A stretch of DNA of 64,000 nucleotides, from positions 18,092,001-18,156,000 of the forward strand of contig NC_037090.1 of NCBI RefSeq assembly GCF_002994745.2, given 5' to 3'. The position numbers and the translations under genes were made by a program. The notes beneath the pieces are model-generated. The model saw only the letters and a list, made by a program, of their open reading frames with translations. It did no database searches and was not told where the DNA came from. Shown piece after piece: positions 35,728 to 47,600 of the stretch; within the stretch, counting starts at the first letter, position 1; each line of letters begins with the position of its first letter. Source of the stretch: Rosa chinensis. Lineage: Eukaryota; Streptophyta; Magnoliopsida; Rosales; Rosaceae.

Positions 35728-36338
35728 ATGACTGCTTACAGAGGCAAATACGCTGGTAATTTGAATCTTCTTCTTGTTCTTCGATCCGTATTTGATTTGT
35801 TCGGTATATTATTTTTTGCTCTGTTTGTGTATCTGTCTCGATGTATTGCGTAGATCTGTGAGGATTTGATTTATGAGATAGTCTTTGTTGTAGTATCGTG
35901 TAGTTAGTTCCTGTTTCATTCAGTTACTTGTGTTAGCGATCTGTTGTGGTTTTTGTTCGATTGGGTTTTTGAGTAAAGCGATCTGTTTATGTTACTGTGG
36001 AGTTTTGGATCTGACTAGTATACGCATGGGTTTTTGTTACTAATAGCTCAGTTAGGCTCGATCTTGTTGGATTTGTGATCTCTTACGTGTGCTGCGGAAT
36101 CCTGTTCTTTGATGTGTTTTTCAGGACAAGTAGATTGCTGTGTGCAGTGACGATCCACTTGTTATAGTCTTGTAGCCTTCGTAGTTACCTACTAGTTGTT
36201 TGAACCAATTATCTTGTGATTGAAGTTTTTGATAGCTTGGATGTTTGTTAGATTATTCTCTCTGTTTATTTACGGTAGATTTGTGTATGAACATTTATGT
36301 TTATGATTTTGTGGTCTCCGTTGCCTGAATTTTGGTTA

Positions 36339-36395
<57 letters not shown>

Positions 36396-37654
36396 TCTGG
36401 CTGCTGATGAGTCCACTGGCACCATTGGAAAACGTTTTTCCAGCATCAATGTTGAGAATGTTGAAGAGAACAGGCGTGCTCTTCGTGAGCTCCTCTTCAC
36501 CGCCCCCAATGTCCTCCAGTACCTTAGTGGAGTGATCCTCTTTGAGGAAACCCTCTACCAGAAAACAGCTGCAGGTATATTGAACATAATTTCTGTTGTT
36601 TGATACTGTCTTGCCGGCCTTGTGCGTGGTTAGTTGTTTACTTTGTGATCAATCAATTATTGCTCTGTGATAAGAAATTAATGAGGTACATTTTGATATT
36701 GTGCCCTTTCGTAAATCCTTTCATTTCATTCTAATTTTAGCAATCTTCTGGTTAGTTTGAGTGTTTCCCCCTTTTGGTTTCTTGTTCTTGATGGATGGAT
36801 CTTAATAGTATTTATGCTTGTTGTATTGTGCAGGCAAGCCTTTCGTTGATGTCTTGAAGGAAGGTGGTGTTCTTCCTGGTATCAAGGTTGACAAGGGTGT
36901 TGTTGAGCTTAAAGGCACCGACGGTGAGACCACAACCCAGGGTTTGGATGGCCTTGGTGCCCGCTGCGCTAAGTACTATGAAGCCGGTGCCCGGTTTGCC
37001 AAATGGCGTGCTGTGCTCAAGATTGGTCCCAATGAGCCATCTCAGCTTTCAATCAACGAGAATGCCAATGGCTTGGCTCGTTATGCTATCATCTGCCAGG
37101 AGAATGGTTTGGTACCCATTGTTGAGCCTGAGATCCTTGTTGACGGACCCCACTCCATTGACAAGTGTGCTGATGTGACTGAGCGCGTCCTTGCTGCATG
37201 TTACAAGGCTCTCAATGACCACCACGTCCTTCTTGAAGGAACTCTCTTGAAGCCCAACATGGTGACTCCCGGATCTGATGCCAAGAAGGCTTCACCAGAA
37301 GTGATTGCTGAGTACACCGTCCGTGCCTTGCAGCGCACTACCCCTGCAGCTGTCCCTGCTGTGGTGTTCTTGTCTGGTGGACAGAGTGAGGAGGAGGCTA
37401 CTCTCAACCTTAACGCCATGAACAAGCTCAAGGGAAAGAAGCCATGGACTCTTTCCTTCTCCTTCGGCCGTGCTCTTCAAGCCAGCACTCTCAAGGCTTG
37501 GTCAGGAAAGAAAGAAAATGTTAAGGCTGCACAGGAGGCTCTCCTCACAAGGGCCAAGGCCAACTCAGAGGCAACCTTGGGAACCTACAAGGGTGATGCC
37601 AAGCTCGGAGAGGGTGCTGCAGAGAGCCTTCACGTCAAGGACTACAAGTACTGA
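35728..37654 (+). CDS. FBA: Class I fructose-bisphosphate aldolase, cytosolic (copy 2)
   Basis: Three exons: 35728-35755, 36347-36574 and 36834-37654, of exactly the same lengths (28, 228 and 821 nt) and phases as copy 1, giving 358 aa. It is the same enzyme of cytosolic glycolysis and gluconeogenesis, with the same Schiff-base lysine region ([10 protein letters not shown] at about 220-229) and C-terminal tyrosine. It differs from copy 1 mainly in exons 1 and 2 and the first 150 nt of exon 3, for example MTAYRGKYA versus MTAFKGKYH at the start. From 36986 to 37593 it has only three differences from copy 1. Introns are unrelated in sequence. Same orientation and about 7.5 kb spacing indicate an old tandem duplication with later conversion. 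No transit peptide is present. Confidence 0.95.
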
Positions 37655-38725
37655 AGAAGTTTAGACTTCTTTCTTCTCCTTGTGTTTTGTTTTTGGAAAA
37701 CTATCTTTTGCGTTGTGTATCACATTGGCATTTTCAGGCATATAGTTTTAGGGATTTTTCAAAGTTCTGTTTTTCAATCTTGATCTTGGTTTGTAGGATT
37801 TGGTAGAATAAACAAGCTTGAAGAGTATTGACAAGTTGAGTTTGAAAATGTTTCTTTTCCTGTTCAAAAGAACGGATCATGATCTATGAGCATCTTAAGT
37901 TCTGAATAACCAATGTCTGCTATTCTAAAAATTTTGCTCCCGAAAGGTTTTATTGGTCATAATAGATCAACTTGATTTTGATTATCCATTTTGTTCTTTT
38001 ATATGAACCATGCTTACATGATGGCTTTAGTCTGCTCAAGCTTTCCTATGGTTGAAGAGAAGAGAAAGCATAGCAATTAATTCCTCTCCACATTCTATCA
38101 AAACCCTTACGGAGTCTAAATTATTCTCGTTCTTGCTTGTCTGATGAATACAAAATGGTCATATTGGCTCAATTATGGTCAGTCGGATCTTGTTCCGGCT
38201 CATACTGGATCAACCAGCCACTATCTTGTTCCAATATTCTCTGTGTTTACGTCTTCGTCAAGTTGTGATCTGCCCCCATCATTCAATACTTATATTTCTC
38301 ACTGTTTGTTATGAGTTATAGCAAAGCAATTGCTTATCTTCACCATAGCGGCACTGAGTTGTAAGCTTGGATTGACCTGTGCCCTGAGCATTGGGGATTG
38401 TGGCCCTGTAAGCACCCACCAATAAAGCCCAAACTGAGCAAATCACCCCAGCTTTGAAGACAAACGAATAAGCTTGGACTCCATAAAGCCTCCTTGAGAC
38501 CAAATAGACTATAAATCCAAGCGATTTGGAGTTCCCACTAGTCCCATAGTTCATGTTTCAACATTCATAAACTAACTGTGTTTAGCTAAAGATTTTGGTA
38601 ATGGTGATTACCTTTTTGATATACCATAGAAAGTTTTGGGTAAAAGATGAGTAAAGACGATCATCGTTACTCTATAATCCGTTGGGATTAAAATGAGATA
38701 CACCAGAAAAACAAACTACAAATAT
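37655..38725. other. FBA copy 2 3' region, then intergenic
   Basis: A likely 3' UTR of 150-200 bp contains GAATAAAC at about 37806, a possible polyadenylation signal. A small minus-strand open frame at 38309-38554 with a hydrophobic stretch is discussed in the findings. No other gene is seen. Confidence 0.4.
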
Positions 38726-38738
38726 AATTAGGTAATAG

Positions 38739-38757
38739 CTTTTCAAAAAAAAAAAGA
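38739..38757 (+). mobile_element. tail-only retroposon insertion (19 bp)
   Basis: CTTTTC followed by an A-run lies between two perfect copies of AATTAGGTAATAG (38726-38738 and 38758-38770). The layout is that of a LINE or SINE insertion truncated to its last few bases plus A-tail. Confidence 0.6.
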
Positions 38758-39147
38758 AATTAGGTAATAGAGCACCGACTATTTTTGCTGTCTTATACTC
38801 TCACTCTCAACATGCAGTGCCACACCCTTGAAGTAAATGAACAAAATAGAAGAACAGAAGGTTTTTATGAAAGTGAAAAAAACAAAATAGAATAACAGAA
38901 GGTTAAAAAACCTGATGAGAATCAAATCCCGGACCATAGCCATTATTAAGCCCACTGTACTGAACTGCAGATACATCATTCTTACATTGTTTGGGCATAT
39001 ATACATATAATGAGTCTGAGACGACATCATTTTAAACCTCACCTTATGTCTGGCTCTAATAACGTCCTAAAAGTATTAAAAAAAAAATTCTTAACACACA
39101 TTCTTAAACCTAATCTCCTTTTTATGGAAACACCATAATTAAGATAA

Positions 39148-39930
39148 GGGTTTTTGTCCATTTACCCCATTTTTAGAGATTTTTTTCCCACTTACTCCAT
39201 TACGTTTTTTTAATTCCTTCTTATCCAAAACACTCTAAGGAGGTCTTCCCTAATACCCCATTAAGATTTTTTTTTTTTTTTTAAAATTTTTTTAATACCA
39301 TTTTTCCCTCACCCCTTTGAAACTTAGAGAGAGAGAAAAAAAAAATGTAAGAGAGAGAGAAACCATAGGAGACTTCGCCGGAGCCCAGTCACCGACCGCG
39401 GGAGTCCCGTCACAGGCCGCCGGAATCAGGTCAACTTTCGCCGGATTCTGGTCACCGGCTGCCACCCACTGGAATTTGCTGAAAATCTCACCGGAAAGGT
39501 TTTTTATGCCCCCAATAGACGTCTATTGGGGGGCAATAGAGGTTTATGAAACCTCCCCGAAAGTCTCCAAAGAGTTTGTTGTAGATCTCATATGGGGTCA
39601 GAGAGGTTTATTGCCCCCTGAATAACCTGTATTGCCCCCCAATAGACGCCTATTGCCCCCCAATGGATGTCTATTGTTCCCTAATACCCATTTATTTTTT
39701 AAAATTAGACAAATAAAACTTTGATTAAAGAAAAGAAATGAGGAGATTATATCAATTCAAAATGTCTACTGCCCTCCAATAGACGTCTATTGCCCCCTGA
39801 TAATTTTTTTTTTTCTTTGTTTTTTCCTTCTGGGCCTTCTGCCCCCATTTTACCAAAATTAATTAATTAATTAAATTCTGCACTCATTTTACCAAAAAAA
39901 AACCATTTGGGCACCCAAGACAAAAGCCGG
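39148..39930. repeat. repeat with CAATAGACGTCTATTG palindromes
   Basis: The ends (GGGTTTTTGTCC and the complement of CCGGCTTTTGTC) are weakly inverted, so this may be a MULE-type MITE, but no target duplication was found. Inside, the 16-bp palindrome CAATAGACGTCTATTG occurs at 39513-39528 and 39778-39793, with variants at 39640-39655 and 39661-39676, mostly flanked by C or G runs. Confidence 0.45.
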
Positions 39931-40149
39931 ATGCGTTTCTTGCGGGTGTTCGGAACTCCAACTCCAAAGTAGTTGCATCTAGTAGAGCTGGTCCAAAGTA
40001 GATCATTCAATCAATCACAGCCTTAGAGACGACGACGCTGGTGATGCCGAAGATGACAACGACGAAGTCGGTGCTGGAAAACAACGGGGAAGAAAGCCGA
40101 CGGAGGGATTAGTGCGGGGAAGAAGGTTCGGATCGGACTCGGAGCTTTT

Positions 40150-40350
40150 GTAATTAAGATCCTCGTCGTCGTCGTCAACGTCCTTGCAGAAAAAGAGATC
40201 GGTGATGAGAGAGAAAGTGAGAGAAAGGGTCGTCGACATCTTCCTTGCAGAGAGAGAGAGAGAGAGAGAGAGATCGGTTGTCAACGGCGTCCTTGCAGAG
40301 AGAGAGAGAGTCGACGTCGTCCTTGTAGAGAGAGTCGTCAAGAGAGATAA
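40150..40350. repeat. imperfect tandem repeats of CTTGCAGAGAGAG units
   Basis: Four imperfect units of about 40-50 bp, each with CGTCNNCNTCCTTG(C/T)AGA followed by a GA run of varying length. This looks like microsatellite-driven local expansion. It makes chance frames on both strands. Confidence 0.45.
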
Positions 40351-40826
40351 GAGTGGCAACCTGTCATTTAGCTATCAAGTCGGGTTAGTGGGAACAAAAT
40401 TTTGTTGGTGGTGTAAGTGGGCTAATTTTAGTTTATTTTGGTGCTATAGGTCAAGGACCCTTAAGATAACTATCTACACATTCACCATAATATCTTTAGT
40501 AAAAACCAAGAGACAGGGTTGTAAACTCCTATAAAATCTTGACCTTCGTTTTCGACATGATAATCACCTTAAATACAGTAAGTGCACATACAAAATTGCA
40601 TGATAATTAATGGGATATCGTAGATTCATTGATAAAGACTTATTTCAAGGTTTGCCTCAGGCCTCGAAATCAAGTTCACCTATGTATGCCGGATATAGGA
40701 TGAGGGATTAAGGGGCTCTATAGAATAAGGGGCTTCCCGTTGTGTATATTGGGAGCTAAGCAGAATACTCTTGGCACTCAACTTCAGATACACATGAGAA
40801 AAAATACAATATAGAACTCAAACAAT

Positions 40827-40828
<2 letters not shown>

Positions 40829-40871
<43 letters not shown>
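40829..40871. repeat. (TA)n microsatellite
   Basis: An uninterrupted AT dinucleotide run of about 43 bp in an intergenic stretch. Confidence 0.9.
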
Positions 40872-40873
<2 letters not shown>

Positions 40874-42600
40874 TTTCCAGTTACCAAACTCTTACACAGC
40901 TCTCAGTAAAATTTACAATTGATATAGGATTTTATATAGGGTTCCATATGACATTGCCACTATCATGACAACTATTAGAATCATTTACACTCGAGCTTAT
41001 AACTCTCATAACATAGAACATAAGAAATGTCAAGAATCAAACTGTTATTTTACTCGTTACCTTCCTAACCTCTAAACTTTCTCGATTCTCATGGCTCCAC
41101 TTGCAAACAATTATATGTTGAGCACTTGTTCAATCATCTAAACAATGACTTTTAATCTATTTTCCAAAAGAGTGTGGGCCGTGTGGCTAATATTTTCTGA
41201 TTTTGTGTAGGTGTGAAATGGGGTTAATTAATTGCTGTAGTGTAAAGAAGAAGAAGAGTTAAAACCTCGATCTGATGCAAAATTTCAAACGGGAAGATTA
41301 GATTGATAATATGATTTCCCAAACTGGGGCAAGAACAGTTGCATTTTTTATATGTTTTGGTGCTTCATCAGCTCAGTAAGTGGTCACATCGATCACAAGA
41401 AAAGGCAGGTTTAGAAAGGCCTCCCCAGAGAAGCTGGCTTGCTTGAACTTGGAAGTTCCATAATGGCTTGCTTGAACTTGGAAAGTTGGAAGTTCCATAA
41501 TTGTCAATGTGTATGTAGCTTCGTTTCTCCATTTAACTGCTCGACGAGACGAGATGAGAGATGAGCCTTGGGACAAGTAAAGCAAAGCTAAGCGAAGAGA
41601 AGCAAAGCAAAGCTGCGTGCATGGGTTGTTGAAGCTTTGAAGATTCATGAAAATGGTAAAAGAGAAAGAAAAAATGTTGGTACTGTCAAAACAGTGACAA
41701 TGACTGAAATGTCCCCTTATTGTTTGGTTCCCTCTGGTGGGAAGCTTCTTTACGCTTTCCTATGCACACTGCCAGGAGTACTACTTCTCTCTGTCAATAT
41801 ATATATATTAGTGTAGCAGTACGAGCAGTCCAGTACTACTAGTATTATGAATTTATGATAAACATGAACGCACCCTGACGTTTTAAGAGAGAGTAAGCTT
41901 CAATATGATTGTCATTTACCCAAAAAGAAGAAGATAATCATCTATGATTTGTCCCCACACCAAAAGGCTAAAGAAAAGCAATTTCAAAAGTCCCTTTCTA
42001 TCTTTTTCTCTTCTCTTCTCTCTCACCATAATCAATGGCATGCATACCTCTAATCGATGCAACTGGTTTTCATTTGAATGCAACTGATAGCGAAAGATCG
42101 ATGCAGAGCTTCCTTGTCTGGGTGAGAAAACTCGAACCTCCAGGCGTTACATTCTTAGTGTAATTAGTGAGTTGGTTAATTATGGGATGAGCTCAGACTA
42201 TTAACATCCTCAGTGGATATTCTGTATTCAACTAGCTAGGACTAGCTAGGTCTATTGGAGCAGGAACAAAAATAACCTGACATTTATCATGAAACTAAAA
42301 TTGTTTAGTAAATCCAAAACATAACAAGAATAAAACCAAATAATTATTGTTTAAAGCAAAATGAGAAAAGAAACTATTGAAAATGATAACGTGACAAACC
42401 TATCAAATTACGGTCATCATAAAAGACGTTTTACATGGGTGTTCTAATCGCGAGTAGGGTGTGGTTATTCTTGGTATATATGCTTATAATTTCTCTCATA
42501 CTATATGCTAACAATTACCTTTCATAAAATAAAATAAAAACAAATATGTGTATCCGTGTATGTATATTATATAATATATAATATATATAATACATACATA
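40872..42600. other. intergenic, no gene recognised
   Basis: AT-rich. A short duplication around 41428-41500 repeats TGGCTTGCTTGAACTTGGAA. A (CATA)n run lies at about 42590-42614. No coding evidence. Confidence 0.4.
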
Positions 42601-42614
42601 CATACATACATATA

Positions 42615-42917
42615 GGTAAAGCTATGGTATGTTAACATTTCTTATACATCAACTATTTTTACCCCTCTAAGGACTCATGTTATCACTTTGAGGACTAACA
42701 TTACTATTTTCAGGACTCATATGGTAAACTAAGAAAATTTACCACTTTAAGGACTCATGTTACCACTTTGAGGACTCATGTGGTAACTAAGAAAATTTAT
42801 CATTTCAAGGACTTATGTTAATACTTTGAAGACTAATATTATTATTTTGATGACTCATTTTACCACTTTTAAGTCAATTGTATACATGTCATACGTTAAC
42901 ACATTGTAGAATTTTCC
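42615..42917. mobile_element. small MITE with internal direct repeats
   Basis: Imperfect inverted ends: GGTAAAGCTATGGTATGTTAAC on the left is mirrored by the complement of GGAAAATTCTACAATGTGTTAAC (here cited by position 42615-42637 and 42895-42917). The interior repeats AGGACTCATGTTACCACTTT several times. ACATACATATA flanks both sides, but one side is in a (CATA)n run, so the duplication is not decisive. Confidence 0.5.
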
Positions 42918-42928
42918 ACATACATATA

Positions 42929-44334
42929 TTCACTGTAGTGACTCCTTCACTGGTTTAAAGATAATGACATGTTCCTGGTGTGTAGTGAAACCTGGTACTT
43001 GCATTTATTTTGCTATACTGCACATGGTTGCTTCCCTTGTTGTCAGTTTCATATAGCTCCAGAACCATGCCCTGCTTGGAAGCTAGGCAGCTTCCAATGG
43101 AGTCAAGCCTCAAAGGGAACCTGCCTTTTCTTTTTCCTTAATTTGTTCTCTTGGATGAAGTCAATACATGAAGGCTTCAGCTGAACTTTTTGAAGAAATG
43201 TTGCCTCTTGCTTTACTCTTTAATCTTTAGCAAGGTTTCTCAAGCTTTTGGCAACCATTATTGTATGACCATATATATAGATTACAATACTCCCTAATAG
43301 CAATTCCAACATTTCTTAGTTTCATATGGGTAAATCTCAAGAATCAAAACTTATCAGGCAAAATATCTACATATTAATTTGATTATTCAAATTCGCTTCA
43401 TTGATCGTTTTAAGATATAATTTCTTTCCCTCTCGCCTGCCAGGATCTGTACCCTTAATTGGGGTGGTCGACAAAACAAGTTATCGATTAATTTTTGTTC
43501 TTTCATTTGGATGATTGGGGATCGATCATTATCTGTGTGTGTAGTTTATGCTAAATTGTTTGACATATGGTATATCACTATTTCCTACTTGGCTAATAAG
43601 TACTCAAAGAAGCTAGAAAGGTTAAGTAGGTAGATTATTAAAGTAACAGAAAGTGCTCAACTATGATTATAAAGCTCTTGCATGTTTACATTCAACCATA
43701 TAATCATAGTTAAGTACTGTTTAACAAGATGCTGTTTATGCATTAGGAGAAAACTGGTTTTATGTCCCAAAATTAATACGATCCATATTCACAAGAACAA
43801 AACACTTTTTTTTTTTTTTGAAACGAAGAACAAAACACTTATATCGTCCTCCTAATCGCCAATTCCAGAAGGGGCAACAATTATTATTGTGTATCATCCA
43901 CATCCATTGATACAAAATTAAAAGCATACTCCCATATTAATTGCAAAAAAGGAGAATGTATACATTAATATCTATTAAAAAAATAGAGAGTTTAAAAGCA
44001 CAAAATGATACCATTTTCATGCATCAAGAAACTAAAATGTTTGCATAATAATTAAAGGTCGATATATAAAACTTTGAAAATTAAGGTTGGGTTGGAGGAT
44101 GACAATCCCAACACTTAGCACCACTTCAACCTCGATCTCCCTTCCGCATTAAATAGTAGTACTCCAGAAAGAAAATAAAATGCTTAATTTATTTTCCTCC
44201 CTCTAAAATTTAAACATCAAACCTCTCCTATACATATATAAATCCTCAGTTAGCTCCTTGCTTATATAACAAGTCAGCAAAACCACCTTCCAATTACCCT
44301 TTACAAGTTTTTTGTCATCTTCCTCATCTCTAAT
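42929..44334. other. intergenic and 3' side of PTL-like gene
   Basis: No gene recognised. It holds the 18-bp tail insertion at 43808-43825. The last 100-200 bp is probably the 3' UTR of the minus-strand PTL-like gene. Confidence 0.4.
43808..43825 (-). mobile_element. tail-only retroposon insertion (18 bp)
   Basis: A T-run followed by GAAACG lies between perfect 15-bp copies of AAGAACAAAACACTT (43793-43807 and 43826-43840). Read on the minus strand it is a few bases plus an A-tail, as left by a LINE insertion aborted almost at once. Confidence 0.65.
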
Positions 44335-46700
44335 TCACTGGTTTTGGCTACCCTTGCTGAGCTTCAACCCGTAGTTCTCCCACAAATTGTCTCCTTCGCC
44401 CATCAAAAATGGAAAACAAGTGTCGTTCACCACTGCAGCATTGCCTACATTTGGATTATTAGAGGGAGAACCACCATTACCTTGTTCATGATTATTCATT
44501 TCACATGTAGCATAGACTCCTCCTTGACTACTATACAATGAGGAATTTGACTCATTGTTCCCAAAGTAACAAGAGCTTGACCTTGAATTGTTCTCCTTCC
44601 TCTTCTTACTGAACAACTCTTTGGAACACTTCCTCACATAGTTTATGCTCTCCCATTTCTCCTTGCAGACCATTCCACTCCTTTCATATCCCAAACAACT
44701 CATCTTCGCCGCTATCTCCTCCCAAAGTCTTTCCTCCACACACCCACCTCTCTGACTAGTACTAAACCTCGACTCCATGCTTCCTCTCAACTGAATCAAT
44801 TTGTTAATCTCGCATTCCGGCCATGTCTCTTGCTCACTCACAATATCCTCATGATCATGATCAGGGGTTGAAGAAGAAGTCTTTACTTCATGACTAGTAC
44901 TACTTCCTGTTAATTTCTGCAATGCATCCATGAGAGCTTTATCCCTTGCTTCAATCCAAGCTCTCTCTTTAGCCCAAAACTGCTGCTCTCGCTCCACCCG
45001 GCCCGCCTCTTGTTTTCGCCACTCTTCCTCTCTCAACACCCTCTCCCTTTCTTTCTGCTCAAGCGTGCCCATCAGCTTCTCCAACCACTCCTCTTGCTTC
45101 TCCATCATCTTCCTCATTTGCACGTCGATAAACTCCTTTATCTTTACCTTCCATCCCCTCCTCTTCCTCGTCCTCTTCATCTCAAGCACTTCATCGTCCA
45201 TCGGAGCAATGGCACTGCCGTCGTTGTCCTCCGAGGAAGACGAGTCCTCGAAATCGGAAGAGTTCGAGACGCTTTGAGTGGACTGATAAGTAGTAGCGGT
45301 AGTAGTATCTTGATGACTCGGTTGAGCTTGATAACGAAAAGTATTATTATTGTTATTGATATTATTATTACCGACGAAATGGGATTGATCTGGTGGGAGT
45401 GATGAGACGGCAATGTTGTTGCTAGTTTCGCCATAGAGAGCTTCAAGCTGCCGAAAGAATCTATAGTGCTTTCCATCTTGTCTTCCGGCCTTCCCTTCCT
45501 TTGTCTTCTTGTAATACTTGTATAAGTTTTCGAATTTTTCCCTGCATTTTTTTCCGCTTCTTTGATACCCATGTTCCTCACACATGATCCTGCAAAAAAA
45601 TTTAAATCAATTAAGTGTCCGATCATCTCAACAAATTAAGGGAACACAGAAATGATAGATTTGACAGTATTTGTAGGCAACCCTAATTGAATTGTGAAGT
45701 GAGAAGAGGGCATGTGATTTGATGATGATGCTTAATTTTGGTAATGATGATGCTATGATGGAGTCCCATGTGCTTAAAATATGTTTGGTAAGTGTATGAT
45801 CTATTATGACCATTCAAATTTCAAAAGAAGAACATGTAATCAATGGGTCTCAAAAGGACATTTAATTTCTTGCATAGATCATGTCTTTTCTCATCAGAAA
45901 AAAACCAGTCGATAATTGGTACCGAATTGCATCGAAGAAACCACCAATACTTTAAATGATGGCTACACATTTTCAAACACCGAAAACGAGTCAGTGACTC
46001 AGTGATACAACTCCTTTTGCATAAACCAGTACTCATCAACAGACGCAACACCTGGATTTTCAACTGCACTTCATAGTCTAGTCATTTTCCAACTCCAAAC
46101 GAAAATGAGAAGAAGAAGAAGAAGAAGAAGTAGTAGTAGTAGAAAAAAAAGTTAGCTATACTGATAATTAGGAATGTAAGTTTACCTAGAGACTTCATCC
46201 CAGAGCGGCCCTTTTTGATTAGCCTCTTTGAACTTGTAATCGAGTCGTGACCGGATCTCCAGAAGCGTGAGAGTCTCTTGCCTCGGCCACCTCCCGGACC
46301 CGCCATCACCGCCGAGACAGCCTCCGCCCTCAGCCTCCAGACCACCGCCGCCACTGAGAGAAGAAGTAGCCGCAACAGTATTATTAGTACAAGCACCACC
46401 ACCACCACCACAACCACCGGCCGAGTCAGCAGACCGAAACTCATGAATCCCACGTGGTATGATGTCGTGGGAGGTCTGAAGCCGGCCCATCATCATGATT
46501 TCGTAGGGATGCTGCTGCTGCTGCTGATGCTGATGATGATGATGATGATGATGATGGGCCGGAGCGAGGAGCTGAGGCCTATGGTGGTGGCTACTGGGGA
46601 AGAGCTCCGTCGGAGTCTGGATGGCCGGGAAGTGAGACCTACCAGTTCCGTTCATGAGCTGCCTGAGATCTCCTAAACCATACTGGTCTTCCATTTCCAT
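44335..46700 (-). CDS. PTL: Trihelix transcription factor, PETAL LOSS-like
   Basis: Two exons on the minus strand, 46700-46186 and 45589-44335, with a GT..AG intron of 596 bp, giving 589 aa. Two trihelix (GT-factor, Myb/SANT-like) DNA-binding domains lie at about 137-225 and 427-510, each with the tryptophan pattern starting R/T-W-P. Between them are a basic patch (KRTRKRRGWKVK, about 310-321, likely nuclear localisation) and a charged coiled coil (about 330-400). The N-terminus (DLRQLMNGTGR, then PRGIHEF near 82-88) resembles PTL rather than other GT-2 members, and the length is close to that family. Low-complexity His/Gln (49-63) and Gly runs (98-133) are present. PTL is a nuclear regulator that restrains growth between sepals and shapes perianth organs in Arabidopsis; the same role here is inferred. 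The intron splits trihelix 1 after VS. Confidence 0.88.
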
Positions 46701-46782
46701 GGAGATCGAAAGAGAGAAAGTTTGAGAGTACTGAGGTAGTGAGAGAAAGGAGACTGAAATTGCAAAGGGTGTTGTTGTTATA

Positions 46783-46813
<31 letters not shown>

Positions 46814-47600
46814 GATAGAGCGGCAGAGTCGGATCGTGTCGTTCACGAAAAAAATATCGAATTTAAGCACAGGACAATGGTCCCATGCCCCTCTCTCTCT
46901 CTCTCTCTATCTCTTGGAGTCTTGGTGACTCACACTAAGTGAGAGAGCTGTGTTTCTCTTGCTCTTTAAAAATGGCTCTCCCTGCTGTGCGCCTTTGTTT
47001 TGTATGTCACAGAGAGCTAGCGTGTAATTTGGAGTGTTTGGACAGAGATATTAGCAGAGACGGGACCGGAATGAGGTCTACGTAGGTCTTCTTTGGGTTT
47101 ATATATCACCGACTCCGTGAGTCCAGTAGTAATAGTTGACAGACCCGATCAAACCTCGACACGTGTACAGAGACGGGACTACAGAGGAGCTGGTGACCCG
47201 CTACTGTTCCTAGGATGGGAGTCGTCTTGACCACTGAAACGGGGTGCCGTAGAGAGAAGCTGGAAACGGTTGTCGTTTGTGGAGATCGATTTGGGAGAGG
47301 TTTTAAGGTGGAAGAAACTTGGAGCAGTGGAAAAGTGAGGGAAGGGCATGAATGAACAGTGGCCACTACCACTTGTGTGTGAATATTTCATCTCGATCTC
47401 TGCTTCTTTTTGTAGTTTTTCAGGTGGTGCCTCTTTTACTTGGCTAAAAAGGGCCTTCGGGGGTCTCAGCTTTTGTGCCTCACTAATTAAAGCCCCCATT
47501 CTAGGCTTCCACATCTGTTCCTTTTTTTTTTTTTTTTTTTTCCGCCCTACCTCATCATTCATATAATTGAGGCTTATTTTGGTTACCATTGCCTAACCTT
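46701..47600 (-). promoter_or_regulatory. Upstream region of the PTL-like gene
   Basis: The leader or proximal promoter contains (GA)n runs at about 46783-46817, and a CT run at about 46891-46911. GA/CT repeats near plant developmental regulators can recruit BPC-type GAGA-binding proteins; that is family knowledge and inference here. A T-run lies at 47521-47541. No second gene is seen. Confidence 0.45.

Noticed and set aside
40015..40534. Overlapping 114- and 116-codon frames on both strands
   Set aside because: Both are products of GA/CT repeats and GTC repeats, without protein features.
45010..45402. Plus-strand frames of 115-130 codons antisense to the PTL-like gene
   Set aside because: Shadows of the real minus-strand coding exon.
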